Origin: Heracleum sosnowskyi
Taxonomy: Eukaryota; Streptophyta; Magnoliopsida; Apiales; Apiaceae
Assembly (NCBI GenBank): GCA_030848705.1
Contig: CM061236.1
Coordinates: forward strand, 61,895,481 to 61,959,480
DNA length: 64,000 bases
Direction of reading: 5' to 3'
Shown here: positions 44,450 to 54,339 of the stretch, piece by piece
Numbering within the stretch: the first letter of the stretch is position 1
Layout of the letters: the number at the start of each line of letters is the position of its first letter
The notes under the pieces: model-generated
Seen by the model: only the letters and a program-made list of their open reading frames with translations
Databases searched by the model: none
What the model was told of the DNA's origin: nothing
Position numbers and translations under genes: made by a program

Positions 44450-46012
44450 CTAGGGGTTAGAAACAGGCTCTTTTAACAGCAGAGATCCCGAATCTTCCCC
44501 GTGAGTCTGTAAAGACTTCACCTCAGTTGACTCCTCAATAGTAATTGATTCACTGTCAACGAGTTGTCGATCTGCACCTACGTCAGACCCTTTACCCGCA
44601 GGATCCAGATATGTTCCATCTGGGGAGGTAGACAATGACCTTTTAGGTTGTGCATTTAGGTCAAAGCCTTCTCTCGACGTCTGTGAAGACCCTTGGTTCA
44701 GAGAACCTTCAACCAGTGAACCTGACCGTAATATGGTCGGAACACCAGTTGCTTCCGTCAATTCCTCCTTACTTGATTGAGCTATTGGTTCAGATATTGC
44801 TTTCGTTAGCGTAGCCCAATCAGCATCAGAAAAATCAGTAAAGGGCTCTTTGAATGAGAGAAATGAAGTATCAGCAGTTGCCTCAGTTTTTGTTCTTCTC
44901 CTTTTAGAGGAAGGCAGAGCTGCTGTTGAAGGGTGTATCTCCTTATGTGGTGCTGCTTTGGCACTATCTCCCTCTACACTCAGGGATGTTTCTTTACTGG
45001 GTATAGGAGGGGAAGGAGCATCATTTATGTTTTCATTTGGCTCGTTCAAAGGCTCTTCGACCGTGGTTAGAGGTTGTGGGTTTGCAACCTCCTGGTCAGG
45101 AATGGCCACTGAGGGCTCTGGATCAACATCCATTGGTTCAGGACCAAGTTCAGGTTCAGGTTGAGGAAAATTACCTTCATTTACCTGTTCCCCTGGGGGT
45201 AGAAGAGGTAGGGGCACCGTTCTTAGATATTCAGTGAGAACAGTGGGTACCCCTGGAAGATAGTTGTTCTTCCTTATCAAAGCGGTTATGGCATTGCTCT
45301 TCATCTTCATACACTCCATTGTGTCTTCATCTTCAAATGTCTCACGTTCATCATCTGTTAAGACATCATTGAGAATTAGCTGTAGGAACCTAGGATAGAA
45401 ACAGAGCACATCTTCATTTATGCCTGTTCTTTCATCCAGTGGTCCCATGCACAGAATTACTTGATCAATCACTATCCGTCCTATGTTAATATGTCTGTTG
45501 TTCGCAATGGCAAACCCTATCTTTTGAAGGAATAAGGGAATGCCATGTAGATTTGTTAGCTTGGCAGTAAAAACATGTATCAGGGTATGAAAGAAAAAGT
45601 TCCATGGCTTTGGCAGGTAATGCTTTAGGAACTCTCCCACCAAGAAGTTAGGTTGTTGACTTCTGATAAGAGTGAAGATAGCATGTATTTCCTCAGTTGT
45701 GGGATCCGGAACAAGATTTTCTGTTGGAAAATGAAGTATTTTGTTAAAGTCATGTTCCGTCACCCTTATTGTTCTGCCCCCTGGCACAACAAAACTGAAG
45801 GACCGTATGTTATTCTCAGTTGTATCCGTGGCGGTTGTGTACAACGCAGTCAATTGATCAATGCAAAGGACCACGGGAGTACTTACAGCGTATGCCACTA
45901 ACGAACGTGTATTCAACAACTCTGCCCATGCACGAATTTGAGGATTCGTTATGGATTGCAGATTTTGAAACGAGACATGATTAGTTTTGGTAATAATAAA
46001 TTCCCCAGCCAT
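44450..46012 (-). CDS. SV3 third ORF, N-terminal half
   Basis: ATG at 46012 (MAGEFIITKTNHVSFQN), 520 codons. Shared domain with SV-A and SV2: FNKILHFPTENLV, PKPWNFFFHTLIHVF, NRHINIGRIVIDQVIL and CFYPRFLQLILNDVL (about residues 100-240). A Pro/Glu-rich linker (GPEPMDVDPEPSV) and a basic stretch KRRRTKTE, a possible nuclear localisation signal, follow. It ends in a TAG; the C-terminal half lies in another frame past the conserved spacer. No signal peptide or membrane helix. Helical domain of unknown function, conserved among Sirevirus third ORFs. Confidence 0.78.
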   Translation of the reverse strand: MAGEFIITKTNHVSFQNLQSITNPQIRAWAELLNTRSLVAYAVSTPVVLCIDQLTALYTTATDTTENNIRSFSFVVPGGRTIRVTEHDFNKILHFPTENLVPDPTTEEIHAIFTLIRSQQPNFLVGEFLKHYLPKPWNFFFHTLIHVFTAKLTNLHGIPLFLQKIGFAIANNRHINIGRIVIDQVILCMGPLDERTGINEDVLCFYPRFLQLILNDVLTDDERETFEDEDTMECMKMKSNAITALIRKNNYLPGVPTVLTEYLRTVPLPLLPPGEQVNEGNFPQPEPELGPEPMDVDPEPSVAIPDQEVANPQPLTTVEEPLNEPNENINDAPSPPIPSKETSLSVEGDSAKAAPHKEIHPSTAALPSSKRRRTKTEATADTSFLSFKEPFTDFSDADWATLTKAISEPIAQSSKEELTEATGVPTILRSGSLVEGSLNQGSSQTSREGFDLNAQPKRSLSTSPDGTYLDPAGKGSDVGADRQLVDSESITIEESTEVKSLQTHGEDSGSLLLKEPVSNP

Positions 46013-46039
46013 TTTAAAATTTCCAGAAAATTTAAACAA

Positions 46040-47387
46040 ACCAAAACTATTTTTTTTCTTTTATATTTAATTAATTATTACTAATTAATCAAATTAACAA
46101 AATTACCCCCTTTTTCTGTAAAATACACAAATTCGAACACAAACACACTTTAGAACCCTAATTGTTAATACCAACCAATTAGATCAAAAGAAATCAACTG
46201 TGTAAACACACTCAGTTTCCAAGATGTATACTATTAACAACTTTCTTAGGTTCAACAGTCGAGTTCGATGGTTTCTTACTCAGAAAGTTCCAAAATCAAA
46301 AAAAATAAAGTTTTCCACGGTTAGAATACAATCTACAGTGGTAAACAGTAACTTTTTCAAGATTTTATGATTAACAATTGAAGAAACTATCGATGTGGAT
46401 GTCTTGTTTGTGTGTATCTCGTGTATGTATATAAAAGAAAATAGCTTTGTAATTTTAGATCTGTCAAAACTGACAAAGAAAAACGACAAGGCACAGTTTT
46501 ATACTCTTGAAACTGTCAGGGGTATTTTCGACTTTTCAGGTTTCGATAGTTTTTAAAGTACTCTCGATATATTTCTGCAAGGGGTAAACTTGTCAACTTA
46601 ATTCGATGGTTTTTGAAAAACTATCGAATATTTGAAATGTTTAGAATTTAAAAAGTTTTTCAGAAAACTATCGAGGGTTTTTACTATTTGAAAAAAGAAA
46701 AACTATCGAACTGTTCTTTTTGGAAAAACCATCGAGGAGTTTAATTATAGAAAAATTAAATCCTCCCGATAGATTTTCACTTGATTTCAAAAACTATCGA
46801 AGCTTGTATTTCGATGGTTTTTCTTTTCAAAATCAAAAACTGTCGAATTTCAAGTTCGATGATTTTTAATTAGTACTTAGAAAAACTATCGAATTTCCTA
46901 AATTCGATATTTTTGCTTCTTTTCCAATTTCTAAAACCTGTTCTTGTTTTAGGAATCAGAAACTTTTATTTCCTGTCCAGTTTTAATTCTAATAAATCTT
47001 TTCAAATTTACCAAAATCAATTCTTAACAGAAAATTCACAATTTTCTTAGAATAAAATCAATTAAGTATCATTGAGTGATATTAATCAATTAAAATCCAA
47101 TCAATTATGCTGCATTAATCTACAATGTTAAAAACAAAGCAAATTAATTCAAATTAAATAAATGCTTGAATATTTAGAACAAATATTAGCACTTAAATAA
47201 CTTTTAGAATTAATAACTAATTAAATGCCAGAAGATATATCATCCATAATTATGACATAAAATTAGTACAAAAATCCTAACTACGAGAATTGCTCCAGAA
47301 AATAAATTCACGAGTCCTAAGGATATAGCAATTCTTAAACTCATGTATTCACCAGGACTCTCTGCAGTTATTGACTTCTAATCAAAA
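46040..47387. repeat. SV3 pol/third-ORF spacer with AACTATCGAA motif cluster
   Basis: A non-coding 1.35 kb. Between 46264 and 46893 the sequence carries at least nine exact copies of AACTATCGAA or AACCATCGAA on either strand (for example 46542, 46602, 46619, 46701, 46792, 46810, 46884) plus single-base variants. Copies face each other at short distance (46602-46628). The same motif occurs seven times in each LTR of this element. The rest is AT-rich. Confidence 0.85.
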
Positions 47388-48662
47388 TCAATTAGAAAGA
47401 TTTAACATCCCAAGTTCACCAACCAGCTTATTGAAAGTGGATTCATCAAGCGGTTTAGTAAAGATGTCTTCAATTTGATCCTCTGTGGGTACAAAGTGTA
47501 ACTCCACAGTTCCATTCATGACATGCTCTCGGATAAAATGATACCTGATGTCGATGTGCTTCGTCCTCGAGTGTTGCACTGGATTGTTAGAGATTGCTAT
47601 GGCACTTGTGTTGTCACAAAAGATTGGAATCTTTGTCAACAAAAGTCCATAGTCACGGAGTTGGTTTCTCATCCACAATATCTGAGCACAACAGCTACCA
47701 GCAGCAATGTATTCAGCCTCAGCTGTTGATGTGGACACTGAATGCTGCTTCTTGCTATGCCAGGAAACCAATCTTCTTCCAAGAAACTGACAGCTTCCTG
47801 AAGTACTCTTCCGATCAATCTTACAACCTGCAAAATCAGAGTCTGTGTATCCAATAAGATCAAATCTTGTATCTTTAGGGTACCAAATCCCAAGATTTGG
47901 GGTCCCCTTAAGATATCTAAATATTCGCTTAACAGCTATTAGATGAGATTCTTTAGGATCAGACTGAAATCTAGCACACAAGCATGTTGAAAACATTATA
48001 TCTGGTCTACTTGCAGTGAGATAAAGTAATGAGCCTATCATACCTCTGTAGCCTGTGATGTCAACCTTCTTACCAGTTTCATCCTTATCAAGCTTAGTGG
48101 CAGTTGGCATAGGAGTCTTTGCTGTAGATGAGTCTTCCATTTGATACTTCTTAAGAAGATCCTTGATGTACTTGGACTGACAAATGAATATACCATCTTG
48201 TTTCTGGTATACTTGCAATCCAAGAAAGAATGACAATTCACCCATCATGCTCATTTCATAACGACTCTGCATTAACTTAGCAAATCTCTTGCATAGATCA
48301 TCATTAGTAGAACCAAATATTATGTCATCAACATATACTTGCACCAATATCAAATCATTTTTATGCTTTTTGACAAAGAGAGTTTTGTCTACAACACCTC
48401 TTGTAAAATCATTTTCAAGTAAGAATTCAGAGAGAGTGTCATACCATGTCCTTGGAGCTTGTTTGAGTCCATAGAGAGCTTTGAATAGAAAGTACACAAA
48501 GTCTGCCAGTTTTGAATCCTCAAAACCTGGAGGTTGTTCCACATACACTTCTTCTTCTAACTCCCCGTTCAGAAAAGCACTCTTCACATCCATTTGATAT
48601 ACCTTGTAATTGGAATGTGCAACAAATGCCAGAAACATTCTGATGGCCTCAAGTCTTGCTAC
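47388..48662 (-). pseudogene. pol: SV3 reverse transcriptase and RNase H, after a frameshift
   Basis: The frame contains MDVKSAFLNGELEEEVY, the LYGLKQAPRTWYDTL block, catalytic YVDD in VQVYVDDIIFGST, MGELSFFLGLQ, RNase H with LIGYTDSDFAGC and TAEAEYIAAGSC, and the end LDESTFNKLVGELGML. All catalytic blocks are present. It is out of frame with the upstream part because of a deletion near 48662. Confidence 0.9.
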
Positions 48663-50626
48663 TGGTGCATAGGTACATAATCTATACCCTCTTCTTGAGA
48701 GTAACCTTTAGCAACCAGTCTGGCTTTGTTTCTCGTTACAATGCCATCTTCATCCAACTTATTTCTGAATACCCATCTTGTTCCAATAACAGATTTTCCC
48801 TTAGGCCTGGGTACCAGCTTCCAAACTTTCTGCCTTTCAAACTGATTGAGTTCTTCTTGCATAGCAATTACCCAATCTGGATCATCTAGAGCATCTTCAA
48901 CTTTCTTAGGTCCTGTTTCTGAAAGAAACCCAGAATAGTGACATTCATTTTGTGATGTTCTCCTAGTTCTCACTCCTGTGTCCGGATCACCAATGATCAA
49001 GTGAAAGGGATGATCTCTATTCCATACCCTTTGTCTTGGCAGATGCGATCTTGATGATTCTCCTTGTTCTAGATGTTGTGGAGTGTGACTAGTTGATCCT
49101 TCTCCTGCTCCCCCTGAGTTGTTGACGGTTTGATCTGTTGATTCTGAAGACTGACTAGTGGATCCTGTATGTTGAGGATTTCCACTTTGGTCACCACTTG
49201 GTCCAGAATCATTATCATTATGATTATTATTAATGACTGTAACAACTTCAGGTACTTCTTCATTGTCAGAGAGATCTCCTGATAGATTTTCAAATACAAA
49301 GGATTCAGAGTTCTCTCCAGTTTGCAGGCCTGGTCTTTTAGTGTCGTCAAATGTTACATTAAAGCTTTCCAACACCTTCTTATCTTCAATCACATATACC
49401 CTGAAAGCCTTAGATTCCAGAGAATAGCCCAGAAAAATGCCTTCATCTGCTTTGGCATCAAACTTGCCAAGATGTTCTCCATCTTTAAGTACAAAGCACT
49501 TTGCACCAAACACATGAAAATACTTCAGTGTTGGCTTCTTGTTGGCCATTAACTCATACGGAGTCTTTTCATGATCTTTGTTGATCAGGGTTCGATTCTG
49601 AGTGTAGCAAGCTGTATTCACTACTTCAGCCCAAAAGTAAGTGGGAAGTTTTGATTCACTCAACATGGTCCTTGCTGCTTCAACCAAGGTCCTGTTCTTC
49701 CTTTCCACTACTCCATTCTGTTGAGGAGTTCTTGGTGCTGAAAACTGTCTTGATATTCCTTTCTCTGAGCAGAAATCATTTAGAACTGCATTCTTGAATT
49801 CAGTTCCATTGTCTGATCTGATTGTCCGCACAGGTAGCTTAGCTTCCACTTCTATCTTCTTGATGTGATCAATGATTAGTTGTGTTGCTTCACCCTTTGT
49901 TTGTATGAACAACACCCACGTGTACTTGGAGTAGTCATCCACCATCACCAATGCATATCTGTTTCTTGAAAGTGACATAACATTAACTGGACCAAATAAA
50001 TCCATATGAATCAGCTGTAATGGTTCAGTAATACTTGTCATTCCTTTGCTTCCATGTGATGCTTTCTTCGACTTCCCCTTTTCACATGCTTCACATAGTC
50101 CCTCCTGATTGAATTCCATCAGGGGCAACCCTCTCACTAACTCTCTCTTTACCAAAGAGTTCATAGTTTTGAAGTTCAGATGTGAGAGCTTCTTGTGCCA
50201 TAGCCAACTTTGTTCTGAAGATGCCTTTGCATAGAAACATGTAACTTCTCCTTCACTGGTAGAACTTAAGTCGGCTATAAACAAGTTTCCTTTTCTCACT
50301 CCCAGTAGAGTAAGCTTCTCATCCTTCCTGTTGGTGATCAAGCACTTGTCCTTTCTGAAATCTACATTGTAGCCTTTATCACAGAACTGACTGATGCTTA
50401 GTAGATTGTGCTTTAATCCTTCAACAAGAGAGATGTTTTCAATGATGACATTTCCAGCTTTCAATTTACCATATCCCGTAGTGAATCCTTTGCTGTCATA
50501 TCCAAAGGTTACAATCGGGCCGGTCTTCTTAACCACCTCTGTAAGCAGGGACTCTTCACCTGTCATGTGTCTAGAACAGCCACTATCCAGAATCCACACA
50601 ACCTTTGAGCTTTTAACCTTACCCTG
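48659..50626 (-). CDS. pol: SV3 protease, integrase and RT start, cut by a short deletion
   Basis: The frame starts after TTGCAG/GGTAAG with no ATG. Protease site LDSGCSRHMTGEES; zinc finger HKKLSHLN and CEACEKGKSKK; integrase core MDLFGPVNVM, TIRSDNGTEF, PQQNGVVERKNR; C-terminal ADEGIFLGYS. A Ser/Asn-rich linker follows, and RT begins with DDPDWVIAMQEELNQFERQ. At about 48662, after EEGIDY, four bases are missing relative to SV2 and the frame ends VPMHQ-stop. Relative to gag this frame is +2, whereas SV1 and SV2 are +1. A near-complete polyprotein with a single break in an otherwise young element. Confidence 0.9.
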   Translation of the reverse strand, partial: QGKVKSSKVVWILDSGCSRHMTGEESLLTEVVKKTGPIVTFGYDSKGFTTGYGKLKAGNVIIENISLVEGLKHNLLSISQFCDKGYNVDFRKDKCLITNRKDEKLTLLGVRKGNLFIADLSSTSEGEVTCFYAKASSEQSWLWHKKLSHLNFKTMNSLVKRELVRGLPLMEFNQEGLCEACEKGKSKKASHGSKGMTSITEPLQLIHMDLFGPVNVMSLSRNRYALVMVDDYSKYTWVLFIQTKGEATQLIIDHIKKIEVEAKLPVRTIRSDNGTEFKNAVLNDFCSEKGISRQFSAPRTPQQNGVVERKNRTLVEAARTMLSESKLPTYFWAEVVNTACYTQNRTLINKDHEKTPYELMANKKPTLKYFHVFGAKCFVLKDGEHLGKFDAKADEGIFLGYSLESKAFRVYVIEDKKVLESFNVTFDDTKRPGLQTGENSESFVFENLSGDLSDNEEVPEVVTVINNNHNDNDSGPSGDQSGNPQHTGSTSQSSESTDQTVNNSGGAGEGSTSHTPQHLEQGESSRSHLPRQRVWNRDHPFHLIIGDPDTGVRTRRTSQNECHYSGFLSETGPKKVEDALDDPDWVIAMQEELNQFERQKVWKLVPRPKGKSVIGTRWVFRNKLDEDGIVTRNKARLVAKGYSQEEGIDYVPMHQ

Positions 50627-50632
50627 CAATCA
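50620..50632 (-). promoter_or_regulatory. Conserved splice-acceptor-like motif at SV3 gag/pol junction
   Basis: The minus strand reads TGATTGCAGGGTA, 8 bases past the gag stop and identical to SV1 and SV2 although the proteins around it differ. Confidence 0.55.
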
Positions 50633-50640
50633 CAGATTGA

Positions 50641-53049
50641 TTAAGCGGACTTTGGTACCCAAAATTGTTTGGGTCCTGAAGGTTTAGATGATTTAACAGG
50701 AGTAACATTCAATTTAGTCTTACCCTGTTTGATATTCATAGTATCTGTGGATTTAACATTATCAGTGCTATTGCTATTATCAGACATCAACTTAAAATAA
50801 GCATGCATGATGTTGTACTTACATAGCAAACACTCTTTCTTTCCACAGGGTTCATGATTATCAGGCATGTCAGACATGTTATGCATTTCAGAAGCATTAG
50901 CAGTTTCTACTTTAACCTTTTTACATGCATGTGTAAGGTGTCCAGCAGAATTAAAAATAGAACATAACTTCCTAGATGCAATGGGAGAAGATGGAACCAA
51001 TTCCTGATTAACAATCTTTTTCCTCCCATTCCTGTTCTTTTTAACATTACTAACTAAGGAACCTACTTCAGTTTTAGGTAAATCAGGTTTAGGTAAAACA
51101 CTCTTTACTGATTTCCTAGGCAACTTAGTCTTTATCTCTTTTTCCTTCACTAAATCCTCCTCAAGCAATTCTTGAGCTATGAAAAGATCATCCTCATAAA
51201 AGAGAGGTGGAAACGGCTTAACAAAAACTGGACAATTAACATTCTTAAGAACATGTGGAGTATTCCTTTTGACAACTGAAGGTGTCACAGGGAATTCCAA
51301 AATCTTCTTACCAGCTTTCTTGTTATAGTCAAATCCTATAGCAGTTTTATTCTCTACGGCCTGAGTATCAATGATTTCCTTAGCCACTAGAGCGGAATTC
51401 TTAAAAGCATTCAGCTTCAAATCTAGATCTGAAATCTGCTTCCTGAGGATAGTCTCTATCTCATCATTACACTTGACCTTGTTCTCTAAGTACGCATTCT
51501 TTTCCTTAAGATCTTCTAATGTTACAGCTACAAGCTCTAGTTCTTCATTTTTAGATTCTAGCCTTTTAATCTTAAGAACTAGTTTAGCATTTTCCATTTC
51601 AGATGCTAGCATGCTTGTGTGTACATTAAACAATTCTCCACTAAGATCTTGCACAGTTTTCTTGTACTCAGAATTAGACATATCAATTGTAGTTAAAATA
51701 GGTACCTGAGATGATTGAGGTGATTCCTCTGAAGAGTCAGCCATTAGAGCAACATTTACATATTCCTCCTCTTCATCCGAATCAGTATCATCCCAGTGCT
51801 TTCCCTCTGCTATGTAAGCCTTCCCTTTCTGCTTTCCAGAGAATGCCTCCAACTGCTGTTTAAGCTTGGCATTCTCCTTCTTCAACTCATCATAAGAATC
51901 CTTCTTTCCATAGACATCTTTCATGTCTCTTGCTTGACGAGGCTTCCGGCATTCAGTGGCGAAATGCCCTAACTCATTGCAGTTATAGCATCTTGATTTG
52001 CTCCTATCAATCATGCCAGTCTTGTAGCCTCCCTTAAAGCCTGTACTAGGTGTATAATTGCTCTTCTGGAATCTGTTGGTTGAGCCCTTGAACTTGTACT
52101 TAGGGTTTCTCTTGAAACGAATATGACTAAACTTTGCAGCTAAGTACGCCATGGTTTTGTCTTCCATTTGCTCAAGCTCTTCTAGGGTGTAGTAATCACT
52201 TTCATCAACACCCAGATTCACAGAATCCATTTCTGCTTCTATTATCACCTCCTTTCCAGCTCTAGGGGTTTGAACCTGAATCTCAGAAGTTATTGGTTCA
52301 TCCACTACAAGTGCTGCTGATCTCACAAGTGCATTGTGCTTGCTGTCCACTGTCCCTGATCCGTAGATTATCACCCTTTGTTCCTGTTCCATCTCATAGG
52401 TCTTCAACTTGCCATAGATCATCTCTAGTGGCATCTTTGTGAAGTCAATTCTTTCCCTAATGGATGATGACTTGTGTTCTACATGATGGGGCAGCGTCAT
52501 CATGAACTTCCTGTTCGATTCTCTCAGTGGATAGGTCTTTCCTTTCATTGCCAATTCATTGAGGAGCTTAGTATACTTCTCAAAGACCTGAGTTATACTT
52601 TCTCCTGGCAGTGACCTAAACGCTTCATATTGAGAAGTCAGAATGTCCAATCTGTTTTCCTGCACGTCTTCAGTTCCTTCCATTATTAGGTTAATGGTAT
52701 CCCACATATGTTTCCCGCTTGTACAGTTCATCAACTGATAGCTCATTTCCTTGTCTGCGGAGTCCGCCAATATCAACATTAAACCGGTGTCCAATCGAAT
52801 CAGTTCTTTGTCAGAATCTGTAAATTCACTTATATCCTTAGGTTGGGTGCCTGAAGGAATCCTGCTACCATCAGGAGCTGTAGATTCACTAACTGGTTTC
52901 ATTGGTACAAACGGTCCGTTCTCTAATATGCCAATATACAACGGATTAGATGCCTTGATAAATAACAACATCTTCATCTTCCACAAACCGAAATCATCTC
53001 TAGTAAACGGGGGAACTTTAATACCAGCGGTTGTCTTTGGAGCACTCAT
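50641..53049 (-). CDS. gag: SV3 Gag, intact
   Basis: ATG at 53049 (MSAPKTTAGIKVPPFTRDDF), 802 residues with no stop. The N-terminal DDFGLWKMKMLLFIKA block, capsid region NELAMKGKTYPLRESNRKFM, and CCHC knuckle CYNCNELGHFATEC near residue 354 are typical. The second knuckle is degenerate (CSIFNSAGHLTHAC), and a CxxxxCLLC cluster replaces the third. A long coiled coil lies at about 470-560. It forms the particle and binds RNA. This is the only uninterrupted full-length Gag besides SV1's, and could in principle support related non-autonomous copies. Ends QFWVPKSA-stop. Confidence 0.92.
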   Translation of the reverse strand: MSAPKTTAGIKVPPFTRDDFGLWKMKMLLFIKASNPLYIGILENGPFVPMKPVSESTAPDGSRIPSGTQPKDISEFTDSDKELIRLDTGLMLILADSADKEMSYQLMNCTSGKHMWDTINLIMEGTEDVQENRLDILTSQYEAFRSLPGESITQVFEKYTKLLNELAMKGKTYPLRESNRKFMMTLPHHVEHKSSSIRERIDFTKMPLEMIYGKLKTYEMEQEQRVIIYGSGTVDSKHNALVRSAALVVDEPITSEIQVQTPRAGKEVIIEAEMDSVNLGVDESDYYTLEELEQMEDKTMAYLAAKFSHIRFKRNPKYKFKGSTNRFQKSNYTPSTGFKGGYKTGMIDRSKSRCYNCNELGHFATECRKPRQARDMKDVYGKKDSYDELKKENAKLKQQLEAFSGKQKGKAYIAEGKHWDDTDSDEEEEYVNVALMADSSEESPQSSQVPILTTIDMSNSEYKKTVQDLSGELFNVHTSMLASEMENAKLVLKIKRLESKNEELELVAVTLEDLKEKNAYLENKVKCNDEIETILRKQISDLDLKLNAFKNSALVAKEIIDTQAVENKTAIGFDYNKKAGKKILEFPVTPSVVKRNTPHVLKNVNCPVFVKPFPPLFYEDDLFIAQELLEEDLVKEKEIKTKLPRKSVKSVLPKPDLPKTEVGSLVSNVKKNRNGRKKIVNQELVPSSPIASRKLCSIFNSAGHLTHACKKVKVETANASEMHNMSDMPDNHEPCGKKECLLCKYNIMHAYFKLMSDNSNSTDNVKSTDTMNIKQGKTKLNVTPVKSSKPSGPKQFWVPKSA

Positions 53050-53195
53050 GGTTTCTGAAAATTTCAAATTGTTTAAAATTCAAGAAATTCCAATTAAATG
53101 AAAAATTTTGAAAGTTAAAAAATTTGCTTCGAATTTTCACGCTACGTTTGATTTTGGTCTCATTCACCGGATCTGATTTGTATATCAATCAAGTA

Positions 53196-53208
53196 GCTCT
53201 GATACCAA
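53196..53208 (-). other. SV3 primer binding site
   Basis: GCTCTGATACCAA on the plus strand; the element strand TTGGTATCAGAGC pairs with initiator tRNA-Met. One base inside the LTR. Confidence 0.92.
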
Positions 53209-53209
53209 T

Positions 53210-54334
53210 TGTTAGGTCCAAAGTATCGTAGAAGGGGGGTTGAATACGATACTCACAAATAATTTAATTTCGTTCGTGGATTAATCTTTCAGTTCTATAA
53301 CGAAATCAAACACACCAAACCAAATCAAGTTTCGGGGAATATATCTTTTTATAAATATAAACCTCGAGGGGTGCTACAATTTCTAATCCGTAGATTAGCG
53401 TCAATGAGTTTAAGGTAACACAAATACAAAACAATAATCAAGTTCTGAGCACTATTAATTTCTCTGATAATTTTCTCCGGCTCTTCTCTCTCTCAGTAAT
53501 GTCTCTGTGTTAGAATCCTTAACTGAAGAAGACACACTCTTCTCTCAATATTAATTGTAGACTTGGTTTGAAAAACCATCGAACCATTTAGAATAGAATA
53601 TTCTTGGCCGTTGGATCTTCATCAACCGTTCACAACAAGTTACTTTTCACCTGCTCCTTGAAATGCAAAACCATCGAATGGATTAAAAAACCATCGAATG
53701 GAATTACTTTATTTACCATTCGATAGTTTTTAATTCAAAACTATCGAATACTAAATAAAGTAAAAGTGGTTTGCCAATAATTACTTTAACCACCATTCGA
53801 TAGTTTTCTCAATTGAAAAACTATCGAATACTTTTCCTTGTCTTTTGTCCTTTAGTGATTACTCCTGAGCTCCTGGGTGTTTAAGTTTTAGACTGTATCA
53901 ATTCCTTCTGAGACGATAAAACAACTTGATCTTTTCAGTGCCGTCACCTAGTGCAACTGGTCTGGTTCACAGATGAATAACACTTGATCAATTCTTATTT
54001 TATGTCTTCAATACATTGCTGCTGATACGTCCCTTGTCGTTCTGGTTGCTTCATCACTGGAATCCCGTGGTACTGAACCCTAAATCATTCACATACTTCT
54101 GTCGTCTTGAAAGTCTTGTTTCTTTTGTTGTCACTGAGGCTTGAACATTTTCATGAACTTCTTTCCGTGACCTGTTTACGGACTTCAAGAATACATAACG
54201 TATTTTGATTTTTTGAGTTTACCTTTTCTTCTTTGATTCTGGATTCCTGTGCTTCTGTTAATATTATTGTCAGTCTTGTCCTTTGTTGAGTTGTAGTTAT
54301 CTCTTTTAGATCTTATGTTCCATTATGCTTTACA
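53210..54334 (-). repeat. SV3 5' LTR
   Basis: 1125 bp and nearly identical to 40859-41984; about eight differences by eye, including a G-run shorter by one. Carries the same seven AACTATCGAA-type motifs. Confidence 0.95.
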
Positions 54335-54339
54335 GCACC
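54335..54339 (+). repeat. Target-site duplication of SV3 (right copy)
   Basis: GCACC directly after TTTACA. Pairs with 40854-40858 and restores the SV2 reading frame across the insertion. Confidence 0.93.

Larger units (their letters stand above)
40859..54334 (-). mobile_element. SV3: full-length, young Sirevirus
   Basis: Minus-strand element of about 13.5 kb with both LTRs, PBS, PPT and a perfect 5-bp duplication (GCACC), inserted in SV2's third ORF. The order is 5' LTR (53210-54334), gag, protease-integrase-RT-RNase H, motif-rich spacer, two-part third ORF, PPT, 3' LTR (40859-41984). I count about eight differences between the LTRs over 1126 bp, so it inserted recently. Only one clear break in the enzymes is seen, a short deletion at the start of RT. 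Confidence 0.95.

Noticed and set aside
42219..46012. True retroviral envelope gene
   Set aside because: Neither half has a signal peptide, fusion peptide or transmembrane segment that I can see; only the position after pol suggests 'env'.
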